Under the pieces are notes generated by a model. It did not search any database, had not been told where the DNA came from, and saw nothing but the letters and a program-made list of their open reading frames with translations. The position numbers and the translations under genes were made by a program. Positions 33,829 to 42,556 of a DNA stretch of 64,000 nt are shown piece by piece. Source of the DNA: Actinosynnema sp. ALI-1.44 (GTDB taxonomy: Bacteria; Actinomycetota; Actinomycetes; Mycobacteriales; Pseudonocardiaceae); the NCBI RefSeq assembly GCF_001984155.1, contig NZ_MTQO01000047.1, positions 372,001 through 436,000 of the forward strand, written 5' to 3'. Positions within the stretch are counted from its first letter, which is position 1. Every line of letters starts with the position of its first letter.

Positions 33829-34869
33829 ATGCCGGGCATGTCCGCTCCACGCCTGGTAGACCGCCATCCGGAGATCGAGGCGGCGGAGCTGGTCGCCGCT
33901 CTGGTGCCGCCACCGAGGTTCGTGGACGTCAGGTTCGACACCTACGTGCCCAACCCCGCCGAGCCGACGCAGGCGGCGGCCGTGGCCGCGGGGCAGCGGT
34001 TCGCCAGTGGCATCGGCCCCGTCGCCACGCAGGGCCTGTTCAACCGGATCTTCAGCAAGCGCGTGCCCGACCCGGCGCCGGGCCTGTACCTGGACGGCGG
34101 GTTCGGCGTCGGCAAGACGCACCTGCTGGCGTCCGTCTGGCATGCCGTGCCGTCGGTCGAGAAGTCGTACGGCACGTTCGTCGAGATCACGCACCTCGTT
34201 GGCGCGCTTGGCTTCGCTGAGGCCGTGCGGCGGCTGTCCACGCACCGGCTGCTGGCCATCGACGAGTTCGAGTTGGACGACCCCGGCGACACGACGCTGG
34301 TCACCCGGCTGCTGACCGAGCTGACCGACGCGGGTGTGCACGTGGCCGCGACCTCGAACACGTTGCCGGACAAGCTCGGCGAGGGCCGGTTCGCCGCCGA
34401 CGACTTCATCAGGGAGATCCGTGCCCTGTCCGCGCGGTTCACCGTGGTGCGTGTGGACGGCCCGGACTATCGGCACCGCGGTCTGCCCGACGCGCCGGAT
34501 CCGTTGACCGATGCGGAGATCGACGCGCGCGCCGCCGCGGTCCCCGGCTCCACGGTGGATGATTTCGACGAGCTGTGCGCGCATCTGGCCAAGCTGCACC
34601 CGTCGCGCTACGGCAAGCTGGTCTCCGATGTGCCCGCGGTGCACATCAAGGGTCTGCACGCGGTGCCGGACCAGGACGTGGCGTTGCGCATGGTCGCGCT
34701 GGCGGACCGGTTGTACGACCGCGCGGTGCCGGTCGCGGTGTCAGGGGACTCGTTGTCCTCCTTGTACACCGACGAGATGCTGCGTGGCGGTTACCGCAAG
34801 AAGTACCTTCGTTCGATCAGCAGGCTGACCGCTCTCGCGCGCGACGCCGGTACTGCTTTCGGCCGGTGA
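33829..34869 (+). CDS. zapE: ZapE/AFG1-like cell-division ATPase
   Basis: A protein of about 346 residues with Walker A 'LDGGFGVGKTHLLAS', Walker B 'LLAIDEFELDDPGDT' and sensor region 'VAATSNTLPDKLGEGRF', matching ZapE, an ATPase that affects FtsZ in E. coli. The frame is open for 1.8 kb upstream, but that section is antisense to two genes and is not coding. The start is ATG 33829, or ATG 33838 nine bases on; neither has a strong ribosome binding site. It is divergent from the RibD-like gene, an arrangement kept in other actinobacteria. 'GGYRKKYLRSISRL' near the end is typical of the family. Confidence 0.88.
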   Translation: MPGMSAPRLVDRHPEIEAAELVAALVPPPRFVDVRFDTYVPNPAEPTQAAAVAAGQRFASGIGPVATQGLFNRIFSKRVPDPAPGLYLDGGFGVGKTHLLASVWHAVPSVEKSYGTFVEITHLVGALGFAEAVRRLSTHRLLAIDEFELDDPGDTTLVTRLLTELTDAGVHVAATSNTLPDKLGEGRFAADDFIREIRALSARFTVVRVDGPDYRHRGLPDAPDPLTDAEIDARAAAVPGSTVDDFDELCAHLAKLHPSRYGKLVSDVPAVHIKGLHAVPDQDVALRMVALADRLYDRAVPVAVSGDSLSSLYTDEMLRGGYRKKYLRSISRLTALARDAGTAFGR

Positions 34870-35237
34870 TGATACCGGTATGGCGGCTTTGCTAATCCGT
34901 GACAATACGGGATTCTCCGTATAGCAAAAACTGATCACCGAATAACTCCGAGAGTGTTCGATTGGTCACTCGATTGACCGTGCCAGTTGATCGGTTTCGT
35001 TATGGTCAATAACAGTGGAAAGTTTCCAACGTAGATCAACTTGCGGGTCTGACATGCGCGAACGGGATTCTGTTGCGCTTGCTGATGTTGGTGTGTTAGT
35101 ACTCTCGGACCACAATGCGTGTGCCGGTTGGCTCCATCCGATAGTGGGTTACAGGTGGTTAGCCTGTCGTTTAAGGTCCGGGCACGCCCGTAGACTGGCG
35201 GTATTCGAGGGGGTCGCAGAAAATTGAGGAACGCGTG
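34870..35237. other. Intergenic region with promoter-like sequence
   Basis: A 368-base gap of lower GC content. It holds a repeated TCGATTG (34958 and 34970), a possible TTGATC(34987)-17-TAACAG(35010) promoter, and TAGACT at 35191-35196, a plausible -10 for the binding-protein gene that follows. One short open frame (35054-35227) has non-coding codon usage, and I do not accept it as a gene. Confidence 0.5.
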
Positions 35238-36242
35238 GTGAGACGGTCCTTGGAAACCGTGCGGCAAACCAGCACGATGAGCCGCCGAACACTGCTCGCG
35301 GGTATGGGTGCCTTCGCGCTGAGCGCCTGCACCGACTCGTCCTCGTCGACGCCCGCCAACCCGGCGCCCGAGATCCCGGAGATCCGGCTGGGTGTGTTGA
35401 AGGTGACCGACACCGCCCCGCTGTTCGTGGCCCAGCGCGAGGGGATCTTCGCCAAGTACGGCCTGAACCCGAAGTTCGTCGCCATGGAGCTCACCGGCGA
35501 CCAGCGACCGGACCTCGAGGTCGGCGGCCAGGCCGACGTGGCCTTCGACAGCTGGGTCACCATCTTCCTCAACATCACCGACGGCGCGGACTGGGTCGTG
35601 CTCGGCGAGGCCTACCAGGCGGCGCCGCGGTGCACCGGACTCGTCGCGAATTCGCAGACCCGGATGCGCACGATATCCGACCTGGCCACCAAGCCGGTCG
35701 GAGTCAACAACCTGCGCGGGCTGGGCGTGCTGCTGACCAACAGTTTGTTACGTACCAGCGGAATGAAGCCGACGGACATCAAGTACGTGGAGAAGCCGTT
35801 CGACACGCTCGCCGACGCCGTGCGCAACGGCGAGGTCGCGGCGGCCTGGATGGTCGAGCCGTACATGACACGCTCGCAGCTGGAAGCGGGGTGTGTGTTG
35901 TTCGCCGACACGGCTGTCGGCCCCACAGCGGACTTCCCCCAGTCCGGGTACGCGTGCGCGCGCAGCTTCGCACGCAAGAACCCCAACACGGTCCGCGCGT
36001 TCCAACTCGCGCTCGCCGAGGCGCAGCAGCGTGCGCTCGACCGGTCGCTGGTGGAGAACGTGCTGCCGGAGTACATCTCGGTCAGCAAGAACGTGGCGCA
36101 GCTGATGAGCATCGGCAACTACCCCAGCACGACGTTGGCCATCCGGCCGCAGCGGGTGGCCGACCTGATGCTCGAGCAGCAGTTCATGACCCAGAAGATC
36201 GAAGTCAACACTCGGATGGCGAGCATCAACCCGCCATCCTGA
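35238..36242 (+). CDS. Orphan ABC substrate-binding lipoprotein (Tat-type signal), copy 2
   Basis: A protein of about 334 residues. The signal carries 'SRRTLLAGMGAFALSAC', a twin-arginine plus lipobox, so export may be through Tat. The mature part is a THI5/SsuA-like binding fold with 'LKVTDTAPLFVAQREGIF', 'AAWMVEPYMTRSQLEAG' and 'TADFPQSGYACARSF', clearly related to the protein at 17.9-18.9 kb. No transporter partners are nearby. The GTG at 35238 sits six bases after GAGGAA; ATG 35277 would leave the signal almost intact but has no ribosome site. The ligand may be a nitrogen or sulfur compound, or a pyrimidine precursor. Confidence 0.83.
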   Translation: MRRSLETVRQTSTMSRRTLLAGMGAFALSACTDSSSSTPANPAPEIPEIRLGVLKVTDTAPLFVAQREGIFAKYGLNPKFVAMELTGDQRPDLEVGGQADVAFDSWVTIFLNITDGADWVVLGEAYQAAPRCTGLVANSQTRMRTISDLATKPVGVNNLRGLGVLLTNSLLRTSGMKPTDIKYVEKPFDTLADAVRNGEVAAAWMVEPYMTRSQLEAGCVLFADTAVGPTADFPQSGYACARSFARKNPNTVRAFQLALAEAQQRALDRSLVENVLPEYISVSKNVAQLMSIGNYPSTTLAIRPQRVADLMLEQQFMTQKIEVNTRMASINPPS

Positions 36243-36261
36243 GCCACTGCTGTGCTTGCGC

Positions 36262-36486
36262 TCAGCTCCTGCGGTTGGCGTTGACCAAAGTCCAGACCGA
36301 GACCGGTTTGCGCGTCTCCTCGGCGGGAGGCGCGGACCTGACCGTGGGCGCGGCCTGCACGCGCTCCGCACGGGTTCTCGGCCTGGGCGGGGTTTGTTTG
36401 GCAGGAGGGGGCGGTGGAGGGTCGGCCACGGCGCGTCGCGAGCTCAGTTCGAGGCGGAGTTGGTCGTAGATCGGTGTATCAGTCAC
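36262..36486 (-). CDS. Small Pro-rich conserved hypothetical protein
   Basis: A 74-residue protein starting 'TDTPIYDQLRLELSSRRA', followed by a proline run and a basic, disordered middle, and ending 'PVSVWTLVNANRRS'. No signal peptide or domain is recognised. The GTG at 36486 is chosen because GGAAGGA lies upstream and the N-terminal block begins there. It is convergent with the binding-protein gene, 19 bases between stops. The 190 bases upstream hold no other gene. Confidence 0.6.
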   Translation of the reverse strand: MTDTPIYDQLRLELSSRRAVADPPPPPPAKQTPPRPRTRAERVQAAPTVRSAPPAEETRKPVSVWTLVNANRRS

Positions 36487-36677
36487 ACCGCCGTCCTTCC
36501 GTCGCCGTGGATGATGCGACAAGGTTACGCCGGGTGCGCAAGCACACTCACAGCGCCACCCCTATTTTACGAGGACCATACGCGCCATAACGTGCGTAAA
36601 TGCCCGTTGCGCCGTCATCTCGACTCGTGGAACGGCCGTAGCGGAGCTTGCCTTCGGCGGGCGTCAACGTGTGGGGC

Positions 36678-37355
36678 TCACCGCGTCCCGCTGGTGGCGG
36701 GCTGCTCGACCGGCACGGACTTCCGCACGCGCCGATCGGCGACACGGTCGATGACCAGGGCGACCGTGAGCACAGTCGCGATGGCCACACACGCACCGCC
36801 GACGGTGTCCGTGACGTAGTGGTACTTCATGCCCACGAGCGCCGTCGCGCCGATGACCGCGACGACGAGCGCACCTACGGCGGTCAGCACGAGCACAGTC
36901 GTGCGCGTCGTGACCGTGGCTATCACCAACACGGTCAGCACGGCGACCATGGTGGCGGTGTGACCGCTCGGGAACGCGAGTGACCCGTTGTTGATCGTCC
37001 GGCCGAACGCGGGCTTCAGCACAGCGCTGCTGAACACGGCCGAGAGCAGCGGCGCGGCGACGGCGAGAACGGCCAGCCGGGGCCGTCCCCGGGCGACCGC
37101 GACCATCACGATCAGGCCGATCACGATGACCAGGAGGACGGGCTCTGTGGGCGTCAGCATCGCCTGCAGCAGGCCCCGTTCGCCGACGAACTGCCGGTAC
37201 ACCGCCCAGTGGACGGAGTCGTCCACGGCAGTGCCGGTCCGCTGACCCGCGAAGATCAGGCCCAACGTGGTGACCACCAGGGCACAGACCGAGGCGAGGA
37301 CCACGATCAGCGGGACGAGTCCGCGCGGAACGAGTCGGGTGATCGGCTGCACCGT
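36678..37355 (-). CDS. PAP2-family membrane phosphatase
   Basis: A protein of about 225 residues with five or six membrane helices and the PAP2 motifs: 'LKPAFGR' (first), 'FPSGHTATM' (second, with the general-acid histidine) and 'MKYHYVTDTVGG' (third, with the nucleophile histidine). Such enzymes hydrolyse lipid phosphates such as phosphatidate, undecaprenyl pyrophosphate or polyprenol-linked sugars at the outer face of the membrane. The GTG at 37355 is a best guess, as the frame is open further upstream and overlaps the divergent ABC-F region. No operon partner is evident. Confidence 0.85.
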   Translation of the reverse strand, partial: TVQPITRLVPRGLVPLIVVLASVCALVVTTLGLIFAGQRTGTAVDDSVHWAVYRQFVGERGLLQAMLTPTEPVLLVIVIGLIVMVAVARGRPRLAVLAVAAPLLSAVFSSAVLKPAFGRTINNGSLAFPSGHTATMVAVLTVLVIATVTTRTTVLVLTAVGALVVAVIGATALVGMKYHYVTDTVGGACVAIATVLTVALVIDRVADRRVRKSVPVEQPATSGTR

Positions 37356-37415
37356 TCCACTATGCCGGACGAAAACCGTTCGCGATCGAGGCACCACTGT
37401 GTGCACCATCCGGCG

Positions 37416-39035
37416 GTGGGATTCCTTGACGCGACCGCGCTCGCATACCGGCTGCCCGACGGGCGAGAACTGTTCCGTGACGTCACGTTTCGCGTGAGCG
37501 CGGGATCTGTGGTGGCGATCGTCGGCGCGAACGGTGTCGGCAAGACCACACTGTTGCGGATCCTCGGCGGCGAGCTCTCCGCGCTGGACGGCGGCGTACG
37601 CGTCGAGGGCGGAATGGCGGTCATGCCCCAGTTCGTCGGCTCGGTCCGCGACGACCGGACCGTGCGTGACCTGTTGCTCGCGGCGGCGCCGACCCCGCTG
37701 CGGAAGGCAGCGGAGGAACTGGACGCCGTCGAGCTCGTGCTGATGGAGGACGACAGCGAACCGGTGCAGATGCGCTACGCCGAAGCGCTCGCCGCATGGG
37801 GCGAGTCAGGCGGATACGCCGCGGAAGTCCTATGGGACACCGTGACGGTCGCGGCGCTGGGCGTGCCGTATGACCGTGCGAAGTACCGGGGCGTGAAGAC
37901 GCTGTCCGGCGGTGAGCAGAAGCGGCTCGTGCTGGAGGCGTTGCTGCGCGGCCCCGAGCAGGTGCTGCTGCTGGACGAGCCGGACAACTACCTCGACGTG
38001 CCGGGCAAACGGTGGCTGGAGGAGCGGCTGGCGGAGACGTCCAAGGCCGTCCTGCTCGTCAGCCACGACCGTGAGCTCCTGGCGGTCGCCGCCACACACG
38101 TCGTCACCGTCGAAGGCGGCAGCGCGTGGGTGCATCCGGGTGGGTTCGGCACGTGGCACGAGGCCAGGGAGGCTCGCTGGGAGCGCATCGCCGAACAACG
38201 CACCCGCTGGGACGAGAAACACGCCCAGCTGCGCCAGCTCGTGATCACGTTGCGCCAGCAGGCCAGCTACAACGACGGGATGTCGTCGCGGTACCAGGCC
38301 GCGCAGACGCGGCTGCGCAAGTTCGAGGAGGCGGGCCCGCCGCCGCTGCCGCCCAAGCAGGAACGGCTCAAGCCCCGGCTGCGCGGCGGCCGGACCGGGA
38401 TCAGGGCGATCACCTGCGAGAACCTGGAGCTGACCGGCTTGATGAAGCCGTTCGACCTGGAGGTGTTCTTCGCCGACCGGGTGTGCGTGCTCGGCTCCAA
38501 CGGCTCGGGCAAGAGCCACTTCCTGCGGCTGCTCGCGGGGGATCCCGTCACCCACAACGGCGTGGCCAAGCTCGGTGCCCGGGTCGTGCCGGGCTTGTTC
38601 GCGCAGACGCACCAGCACCCGGAGTGGGTGGGCCGGACGTTGGTGGACATCCTGTGGCAGGGCGACGAGACACGATCGGGCATCGACCGCGACTCGGCGA
38701 TCGCCGCGCTGTCCCGGTACGGCCTCGCGGGGCAGAACGACCAGCGGTTCGAGACGCTGTCCGGTGGCCAGCAGGCACGGTTGCAGGTGTTGCTGCTGGA
38801 GCTGTCCGGCGCGACCCTGCTGCTGCTCGACGAGCCGACCGACAACCTCGACCTGAACTCAGCCGAGGCTTTGCAGGCCGCGCTGGCCGAGTTCACCGGT
38901 ACCGTCGTCGCGGTGACGCACGACCGGTGGTTCGCCCGGTCCTTCGACCGGTTCGTGCTGTTCCGCTCGGACGGTGCCGTGTCCGAAGTGGACGAGCCGG
39001 TGTGGGACGAGGAGAGGGTGCGGCGAGCGCGATGA
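37416..39035 (+). CDS. ABC-F family ATPase
   Basis: A 539-residue soluble protein with two ABC ATPase domains and no membrane part. Domain 1 has 'VGANGVGKTTLLR', 'LSGGEQKRL' and 'LLLDEPDNYLDVPG'; domain 2 has 'LGSNGSGKSHFLR', 'LSGGQQARL' and 'LLDEPTDNLDL'. ABC-F proteins act on the ribosome, as translation factors or as antibiotic-protection proteins. The inter-domain linker here (about residues 230-320) is helical and basic. The GTG at 37416 begins 'GFLDATALAYRLPDGRELF', the usual N-terminus. Its stop overlaps the next start as ATGA. Confidence 0.88.
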   Translation: MGFLDATALAYRLPDGRELFRDVTFRVSAGSVVAIVGANGVGKTTLLRILGGELSALDGGVRVEGGMAVMPQFVGSVRDDRTVRDLLLAAAPTPLRKAAEELDAVELVLMEDDSEPVQMRYAEALAAWGESGGYAAEVLWDTVTVAALGVPYDRAKYRGVKTLSGGEQKRLVLEALLRGPEQVLLLDEPDNYLDVPGKRWLEERLAETSKAVLLVSHDRELLAVAATHVVTVEGGSAWVHPGGFGTWHEAREARWERIAEQRTRWDEKHAQLRQLVITLRQQASYNDGMSSRYQAAQTRLRKFEEAGPPPLPPKQERLKPRLRGGRTGIRAITCENLELTGLMKPFDLEVFFADRVCVLGSNGSGKSHFLRLLAGDPVTHNGVAKLGARVVPGLFAQTHQHPEWVGRTLVDILWQGDETRSGIDRDSAIAALSRYGLAGQNDQRFETLSGGQQARLQVLLLELSGATLLLLDEPTDNLDLNSAEALQAALAEFTGTVVAVTHDRWFARSFDRFVLFRSDGAVSEVDEPVWDEERVRRAR

Positions 39036-40522
39036 ACGATGCCGGGGTGGACGCGGTTGTCGTGGGTGGTGGGCACAACGGACTGGTCGCGGCGGCGTAC
39101 CTGGCGCGTGCCGGGCTGTCGGTGCTCGTGCTGGAGCGGCGGGCCGAGGTGGGCGGCGCGGCGGTGTCGTTCCGCGCGTTCGAGTCGGTCGACGTCCGGC
39201 TGTCGCGCTACTCGTACCTCGTCAGGCTGCTGCCCCGCAAGATCGTCGACGACCTGGGCCTGCGCGTCGAATTGCGCAAGCGCACGGTCTCGTCGTACAC
39301 CCCGGTCGGCTCGGGCGGGATCCTCGGCGGCGACCCGGCGTCGCTCGGCGCGGATGCCGATGCCTGGCAACGGTTCTACGCGATGACGGGCTCGGTCGCC
39401 GAGCGGGTCTTCCCGACGCTGACCGAGCCGCTGCCCACCAAGAGCCAGTTGCGCGAACGCGTCGGCGACGACCACGCGTGGAACGCGTTGTTCGAGCAGC
39501 CGTTGAGCGAGGTGATCGAGTCCACCTTCACCGACGACACGATCAGGGGAATCGTGCTGACCGACGCGCTGATCGGCACCTTCGCGCCCGCGGACGACCC
39601 GTCGCTGCGGCAGAACCGGTGTTTCCTCTACCACGTGATCGGCAACGGCACGGGCGACTGGGACGTGCCGGTCGGCGGGATGGGCGCGGTCACGGCCGAG
39701 TTGGCCAGGGCCGCCGCACAAGCGGGTGCGCGGATCGTGACCGGCGCGGAGGTGACCGCGATCGACCCGGACGGCGAGGTGACCTACCGGCTCGGCGACG
39801 ACGAACACACCGTCGCAGGTGGACACGTTCTCGCCAACGTCGCACCGGCCACCCTCAGCGCCCTGATGGGGGAAACGCCTGACGTGCAACCAGAAGGCGC
39901 CCAACTCAAGGTGAACATGGTGGTGCGCAGGCTGCCCCGGCTCAAGGACAGCACCGTCGACCCACGGGCCGCCTTCGCCGGGACGTTCCACGTCAACGAG
40001 AGCTACCGGCAACTCGAGACGGCGTACCGGGAGGCCGCCGCGGGCCGGATCCCCAGCCTGCCGCCGTGCGAGATCTACTGCCATTCCCTGACCGATCCGT
40101 CCATCCTCGGACCGGCGGCCCAAGCGGCGGGCGTGCACACCCTGACCCTGTTCGGGCTGCACATGCCCGCCCGGTTGTTCCGCGAGGACAACGAGAACGC
40201 CCGTGAGGAGGCCCTGCGGGCGACGTTGCGGTCGTTGGACAGCGTGCTGGACGAGCCCATTGCCGACTGCGTGCAGCCGGGTTGTGTCGAGGCCAAGACT
40301 CCGGTCGACCTGGAGAACGAACTCGGCCTGCCCGCAGGTCACATCTTCCACAAGGACCTGTCCTGGCCGTACGGCGAGGAAGGCGCGTGGGGTGTGGAGA
40401 CCGCACACGACCGGGTTTTGCTTTGTGGTGCCGGTGCGCAGCGTGGCGGCGGTGTGAGCGGGATCCCAGGGCACAACGCGGCAATGGCTGTGCTGGAAAA
40501 GTCGGCGCTGAGAAGTCGCTGA
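39032..40522 (+). CDS. FAD-dependent phytoene-desaturase-like oxidoreductase
   Basis: A 496-residue flavoenzyme. The N-terminal Rossmann motif 'AVVVGGGHNGLVAAAYLARAG' and 'VLERRAEVGGAAVS' bind FAD; 'VPVGGMGAVTAELARAAAQA' and the C-terminal 'LLCGAGAQRGGGVSGIPGHN' complete the crtI/phytoene-dehydrogenase-like (PYROXD2-type) fold. No carotenoid genes are near, so the substrate is open. It is coupled to the ABC-F gene by a four-base overlap, a partnership I cannot explain by function. Confidence 0.87.
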   Translation: MNDAGVDAVVVGGGHNGLVAAAYLARAGLSVLVLERRAEVGGAAVSFRAFESVDVRLSRYSYLVRLLPRKIVDDLGLRVELRKRTVSSYTPVGSGGILGGDPASLGADADAWQRFYAMTGSVAERVFPTLTEPLPTKSQLRERVGDDHAWNALFEQPLSEVIESTFTDDTIRGIVLTDALIGTFAPADDPSLRQNRCFLYHVIGNGTGDWDVPVGGMGAVTAELARAAAQAGARIVTGAEVTAIDPDGEVTYRLGDDEHTVAGGHVLANVAPATLSALMGETPDVQPEGAQLKVNMVVRRLPRLKDSTVDPRAAFAGTFHVNESYRQLETAYREAAAGRIPSLPPCEIYCHSLTDPSILGPAAQAAGVHTLTLFGLHMPARLFREDNENAREEALRATLRSLDSVLDEPIADCVQPGCVEAKTPVDLENELGLPAGHIFHKDLSWPYGEEGAWGVETAHDRVLLCGAGAQRGGGVSGIPGHNAAMAVLEKSALRSR

Positions 40523-40551
40523 GACAGCGTTGTTCGTGGTACTCGTGACGC

Positions 40552-41250
40552 ATGCAGCGCGAGTACGTGGACAACTACTGCGAGCGGACTGACGGTTCTT
40601 TTTGGAGTGAGCCGCTCAACGCCGTCAGCAACGTCTCGTTCCTGATCGCCTCTGTCGCCGCGTGGCTGGTCATCCGCCGGACAGTGCAGGCGTCGGGGCA
40701 GGCGTCGGGCCGACCAGCGGGCGAACTGTACGCGTTGCCGGTGCTGATCTTCGTGATCTTCTTCGGCAGCAGCGCGTTCCACACCACGGCGACCCGGTGG
40801 GGCCTGGTGCTGGACAGCGGGTCGATCGGGGTGTTCATGGTCTACTTCATCGTGCTGTGGGCCCGGTTGTACTGGGACCTGCCGTGGTCACGGGCGTGGA
40901 TCGCGGCACCTGTTTTCCTGGCGTTCGTCGGGCTCTTCTCGGTGCTGCCGATCGGCATGCCGGGCAGCTACCTGGCCGCGGTCCTCGGCCTGGTCGTCCT
41001 CGGGGGACTGCTGCTGTTCTCCCGGCACGAGGACCGCAAGGTCCACTGGCCCTGGTACCTGGGCACGGCGCTGGTCTTCGCGGTCTCGCTGACCTCCCGC
41101 ACGCTCGACCAACCGCTGTGTGACGAGGTGCCGATCGGCACCCACTACATCTGGCACACCCTCAACGGGATCGTGCTGTACCTCGTCACACACGCGGCGG
41201 TCGTGCGCTGGCGTCAGATCTCTAGCCGAGAACCTCAGCGATCGCGTTGA
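40552..41250 (+). CDS. Ceramidase/CREST-superfamily membrane hydrolase
   Basis: A 232-residue integral membrane protein with about seven helices and metal-binding motifs of the alkaline-ceramidase family: 'DNYCERTDGSFWSEPLNAVS' at the N-terminus, 'FFGSSAFHTTATRWG' in the middle and 'DQPLCDEVPIGTHYIWHTLN' near the C-terminus. These residues normally bind zinc for amide hydrolysis in a membrane lipid. Actinobacteria rarely make ceramides, so a different lipid amide may be the substrate. Its 3' end overlaps the convergent rocD gene by 29 bases. Confidence 0.85.
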   Translation: MQREYVDNYCERTDGSFWSEPLNAVSNVSFLIASVAAWLVIRRTVQASGQASGRPAGELYALPVLIFVIFFGSSAFHTTATRWGLVLDSGSIGVFMVYFIVLWARLYWDLPWSRAWIAAPVFLAFVGLFSVLPIGMPGSYLAAVLGLVVLGGLLLFSRHEDRKVHWPWYLGTALVFAVSLTSRTLDQPLCDEVPIGTHYIWHTLNGIVLYLVTHAAVVRWRQISSREPQRSR

Positions 41251-42427
41251 CGCCGAAGTCGATCTCCTCACGGGTGATCACCAGTGGCGGCGCCACGCGG
41301 AGCGTCATCTCCTGGGTTTCCTTGCACAGCACACCGAGCTTCATCAGCGCCTCGGACGCCTGGCGCCCGGCCGGGCCGCCTTCGGCGATCTGCACGCCCG
41401 CCCACAGGCCACGGCCGCGGACCTCGGCCACGCCGTCCAGTTCGCCCAGCCGCGAGTGCAGGTACGCACCCAGCTCACGCGACCGCTCCTGGAACTCGCC
41501 CGTGGCCAGCAGTTTGACGACCGCGCGGCCGACCGCGCACGCCAGCGGGTTGCCGCCGAACGTGGAGCCGTGCTCGCCCGGCTTGAGCCTGCCGAGCACG
41601 TCCGCGCGACCGACCACCGCCGACACCGGCATGATCCCGCCGCCCAGCGCCTTGCCCAGGGTGTACAGGTCCGCGCGGATGCCTTCGTGGTCGAGCGCCA
41701 GCATGGAGCCGGTCCTGGCCAGGCCGGACTGGACCTCGTCGGCGATGAACAGGGTGTTGGTGTCGTCGCAGATCTGTCGGACCTCGGCGAGGTAGCCCTT
41801 CGGCGGGACGACCACGCCCGCCTCGCCCTGGATCGGCTCCAGCAGGACGGCCGCCGAGTTCTCGGTGATCGCCGACCGCAACGCGTCGATGTCGCCGTAC
41901 GGCACGACCTTGAAGCCGGGGGTGAACGGGCCGAAGTCGTTGCGGGCGTCCGCGTCGGTGGAGAAGGAGATGATCGTCGTGGTGCGGCCGTGGAAGTTGG
42001 CCCCGGCGACCACGATCTCCGCGGTGCCGTCCGGCACGCCCTTGACCTGGTACGCCCACTTCCGGGCGACCTTCACCGCGGACTCGACCGCCTCGGCGCC
42101 CGAGTTGGCCGGCAGCACCATCTCGGTGCCGGTCAGCTCGGCCAGCTCGCGGCAGAACAGGCCGAACTGGTCGTGGTGGAACGCCCGGCTGGTCAGCGTC
42201 AGCCGGTCGAGCTGCGCCTTGGCCGCGGCGACGAGGTCGGGGTGCCGGTGGCCGAAGTTCAGCGCGGAGTAGCCGGCGAGGAAGTCGAGGTAGCGCCGAC
42301 CGTCCACATCGGTCATCCATGCGCCCTCGCCCTCGGCGAGCACCACGGGCAGCGGGTGGTAGTTGTGCGTGCTCCAGCGCTCGTCGAGGGCGATGTAGTC
42401 ACGGGTGGTGGCGGCGTCCACAGTCAT
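41222..42427 (-). CDS. rocD: Ornithine--oxo-acid aminotransferase
   Basis: A 401-residue class III PLP aminotransferase that converts ornithine to glutamate semialdehyde in arginine catabolism. It has 'WMTDVDGRRYLDFLAGYSAL', 'LPANSGAEAVESAVKVARKW', 'LFIADEVQSGLARTG' and the PLP lysine in 'LYTLGKALGGGI'. 'FGHRHPDLVAAAKAQLDRL' and the overall size match RocD better than GabT or ArgD. The ATG at 42427 opens the conserved N-terminus. No dimethylargininase (ddaH/rocF) gene is next to it in this window. Confidence 0.9.
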   Translation of the reverse strand: MTVDAATTRDYIALDERWSTHNYHPLPVVLAEGEGAWMTDVDGRRYLDFLAGYSALNFGHRHPDLVAAAKAQLDRLTLTSRAFHHDQFGLFCRELAELTGTEMVLPANSGAEAVESAVKVARKWAYQVKGVPDGTAEIVVAGANFHGRTTTIISFSTDADARNDFGPFTPGFKVVPYGDIDALRSAITENSAAVLLEPIQGEAGVVVPPKGYLAEVRQICDDTNTLFIADEVQSGLARTGSMLALDHEGIRADLYTLGKALGGGIMPVSAVVGRADVLGRLKPGEHGSTFGGNPLACAVGRAVVKLLATGEFQERSRELGAYLHSRLGELDGVAEVRGRGLWAGVQIAEGGPAGRQASEALMKLGVLCKETQEMTLRVAPPLVITREEIDFGVNAIAEVLG

Positions 42428-42556
42428 ATCGACAGGTTAAGCCCTGTTGACGGCGATTTCATCCGCTGGCCGTTGCTTGCAGTGAGGATTCGTTGCGTGA
42501 TTCACGGTTTTCGCGTTCGATCGTTGTTCTGGTTCAAGATTGGATAGTCTCCCGGG

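Noticed and set aside
35054-35227. 57-codon open frame before the second binding-protein gene
   Set aside because: Low GC at third positions, no ribosome binding site and no recognisable family; more likely promoter DNA.
38126-39031. Plus-strand frame upstream of the FAD oxidoreductase read as an N-terminal extension
   Set aside because: It overlaps the ABC-F gene; the flavin-binding N-terminus begins right after the ATG at 39032.
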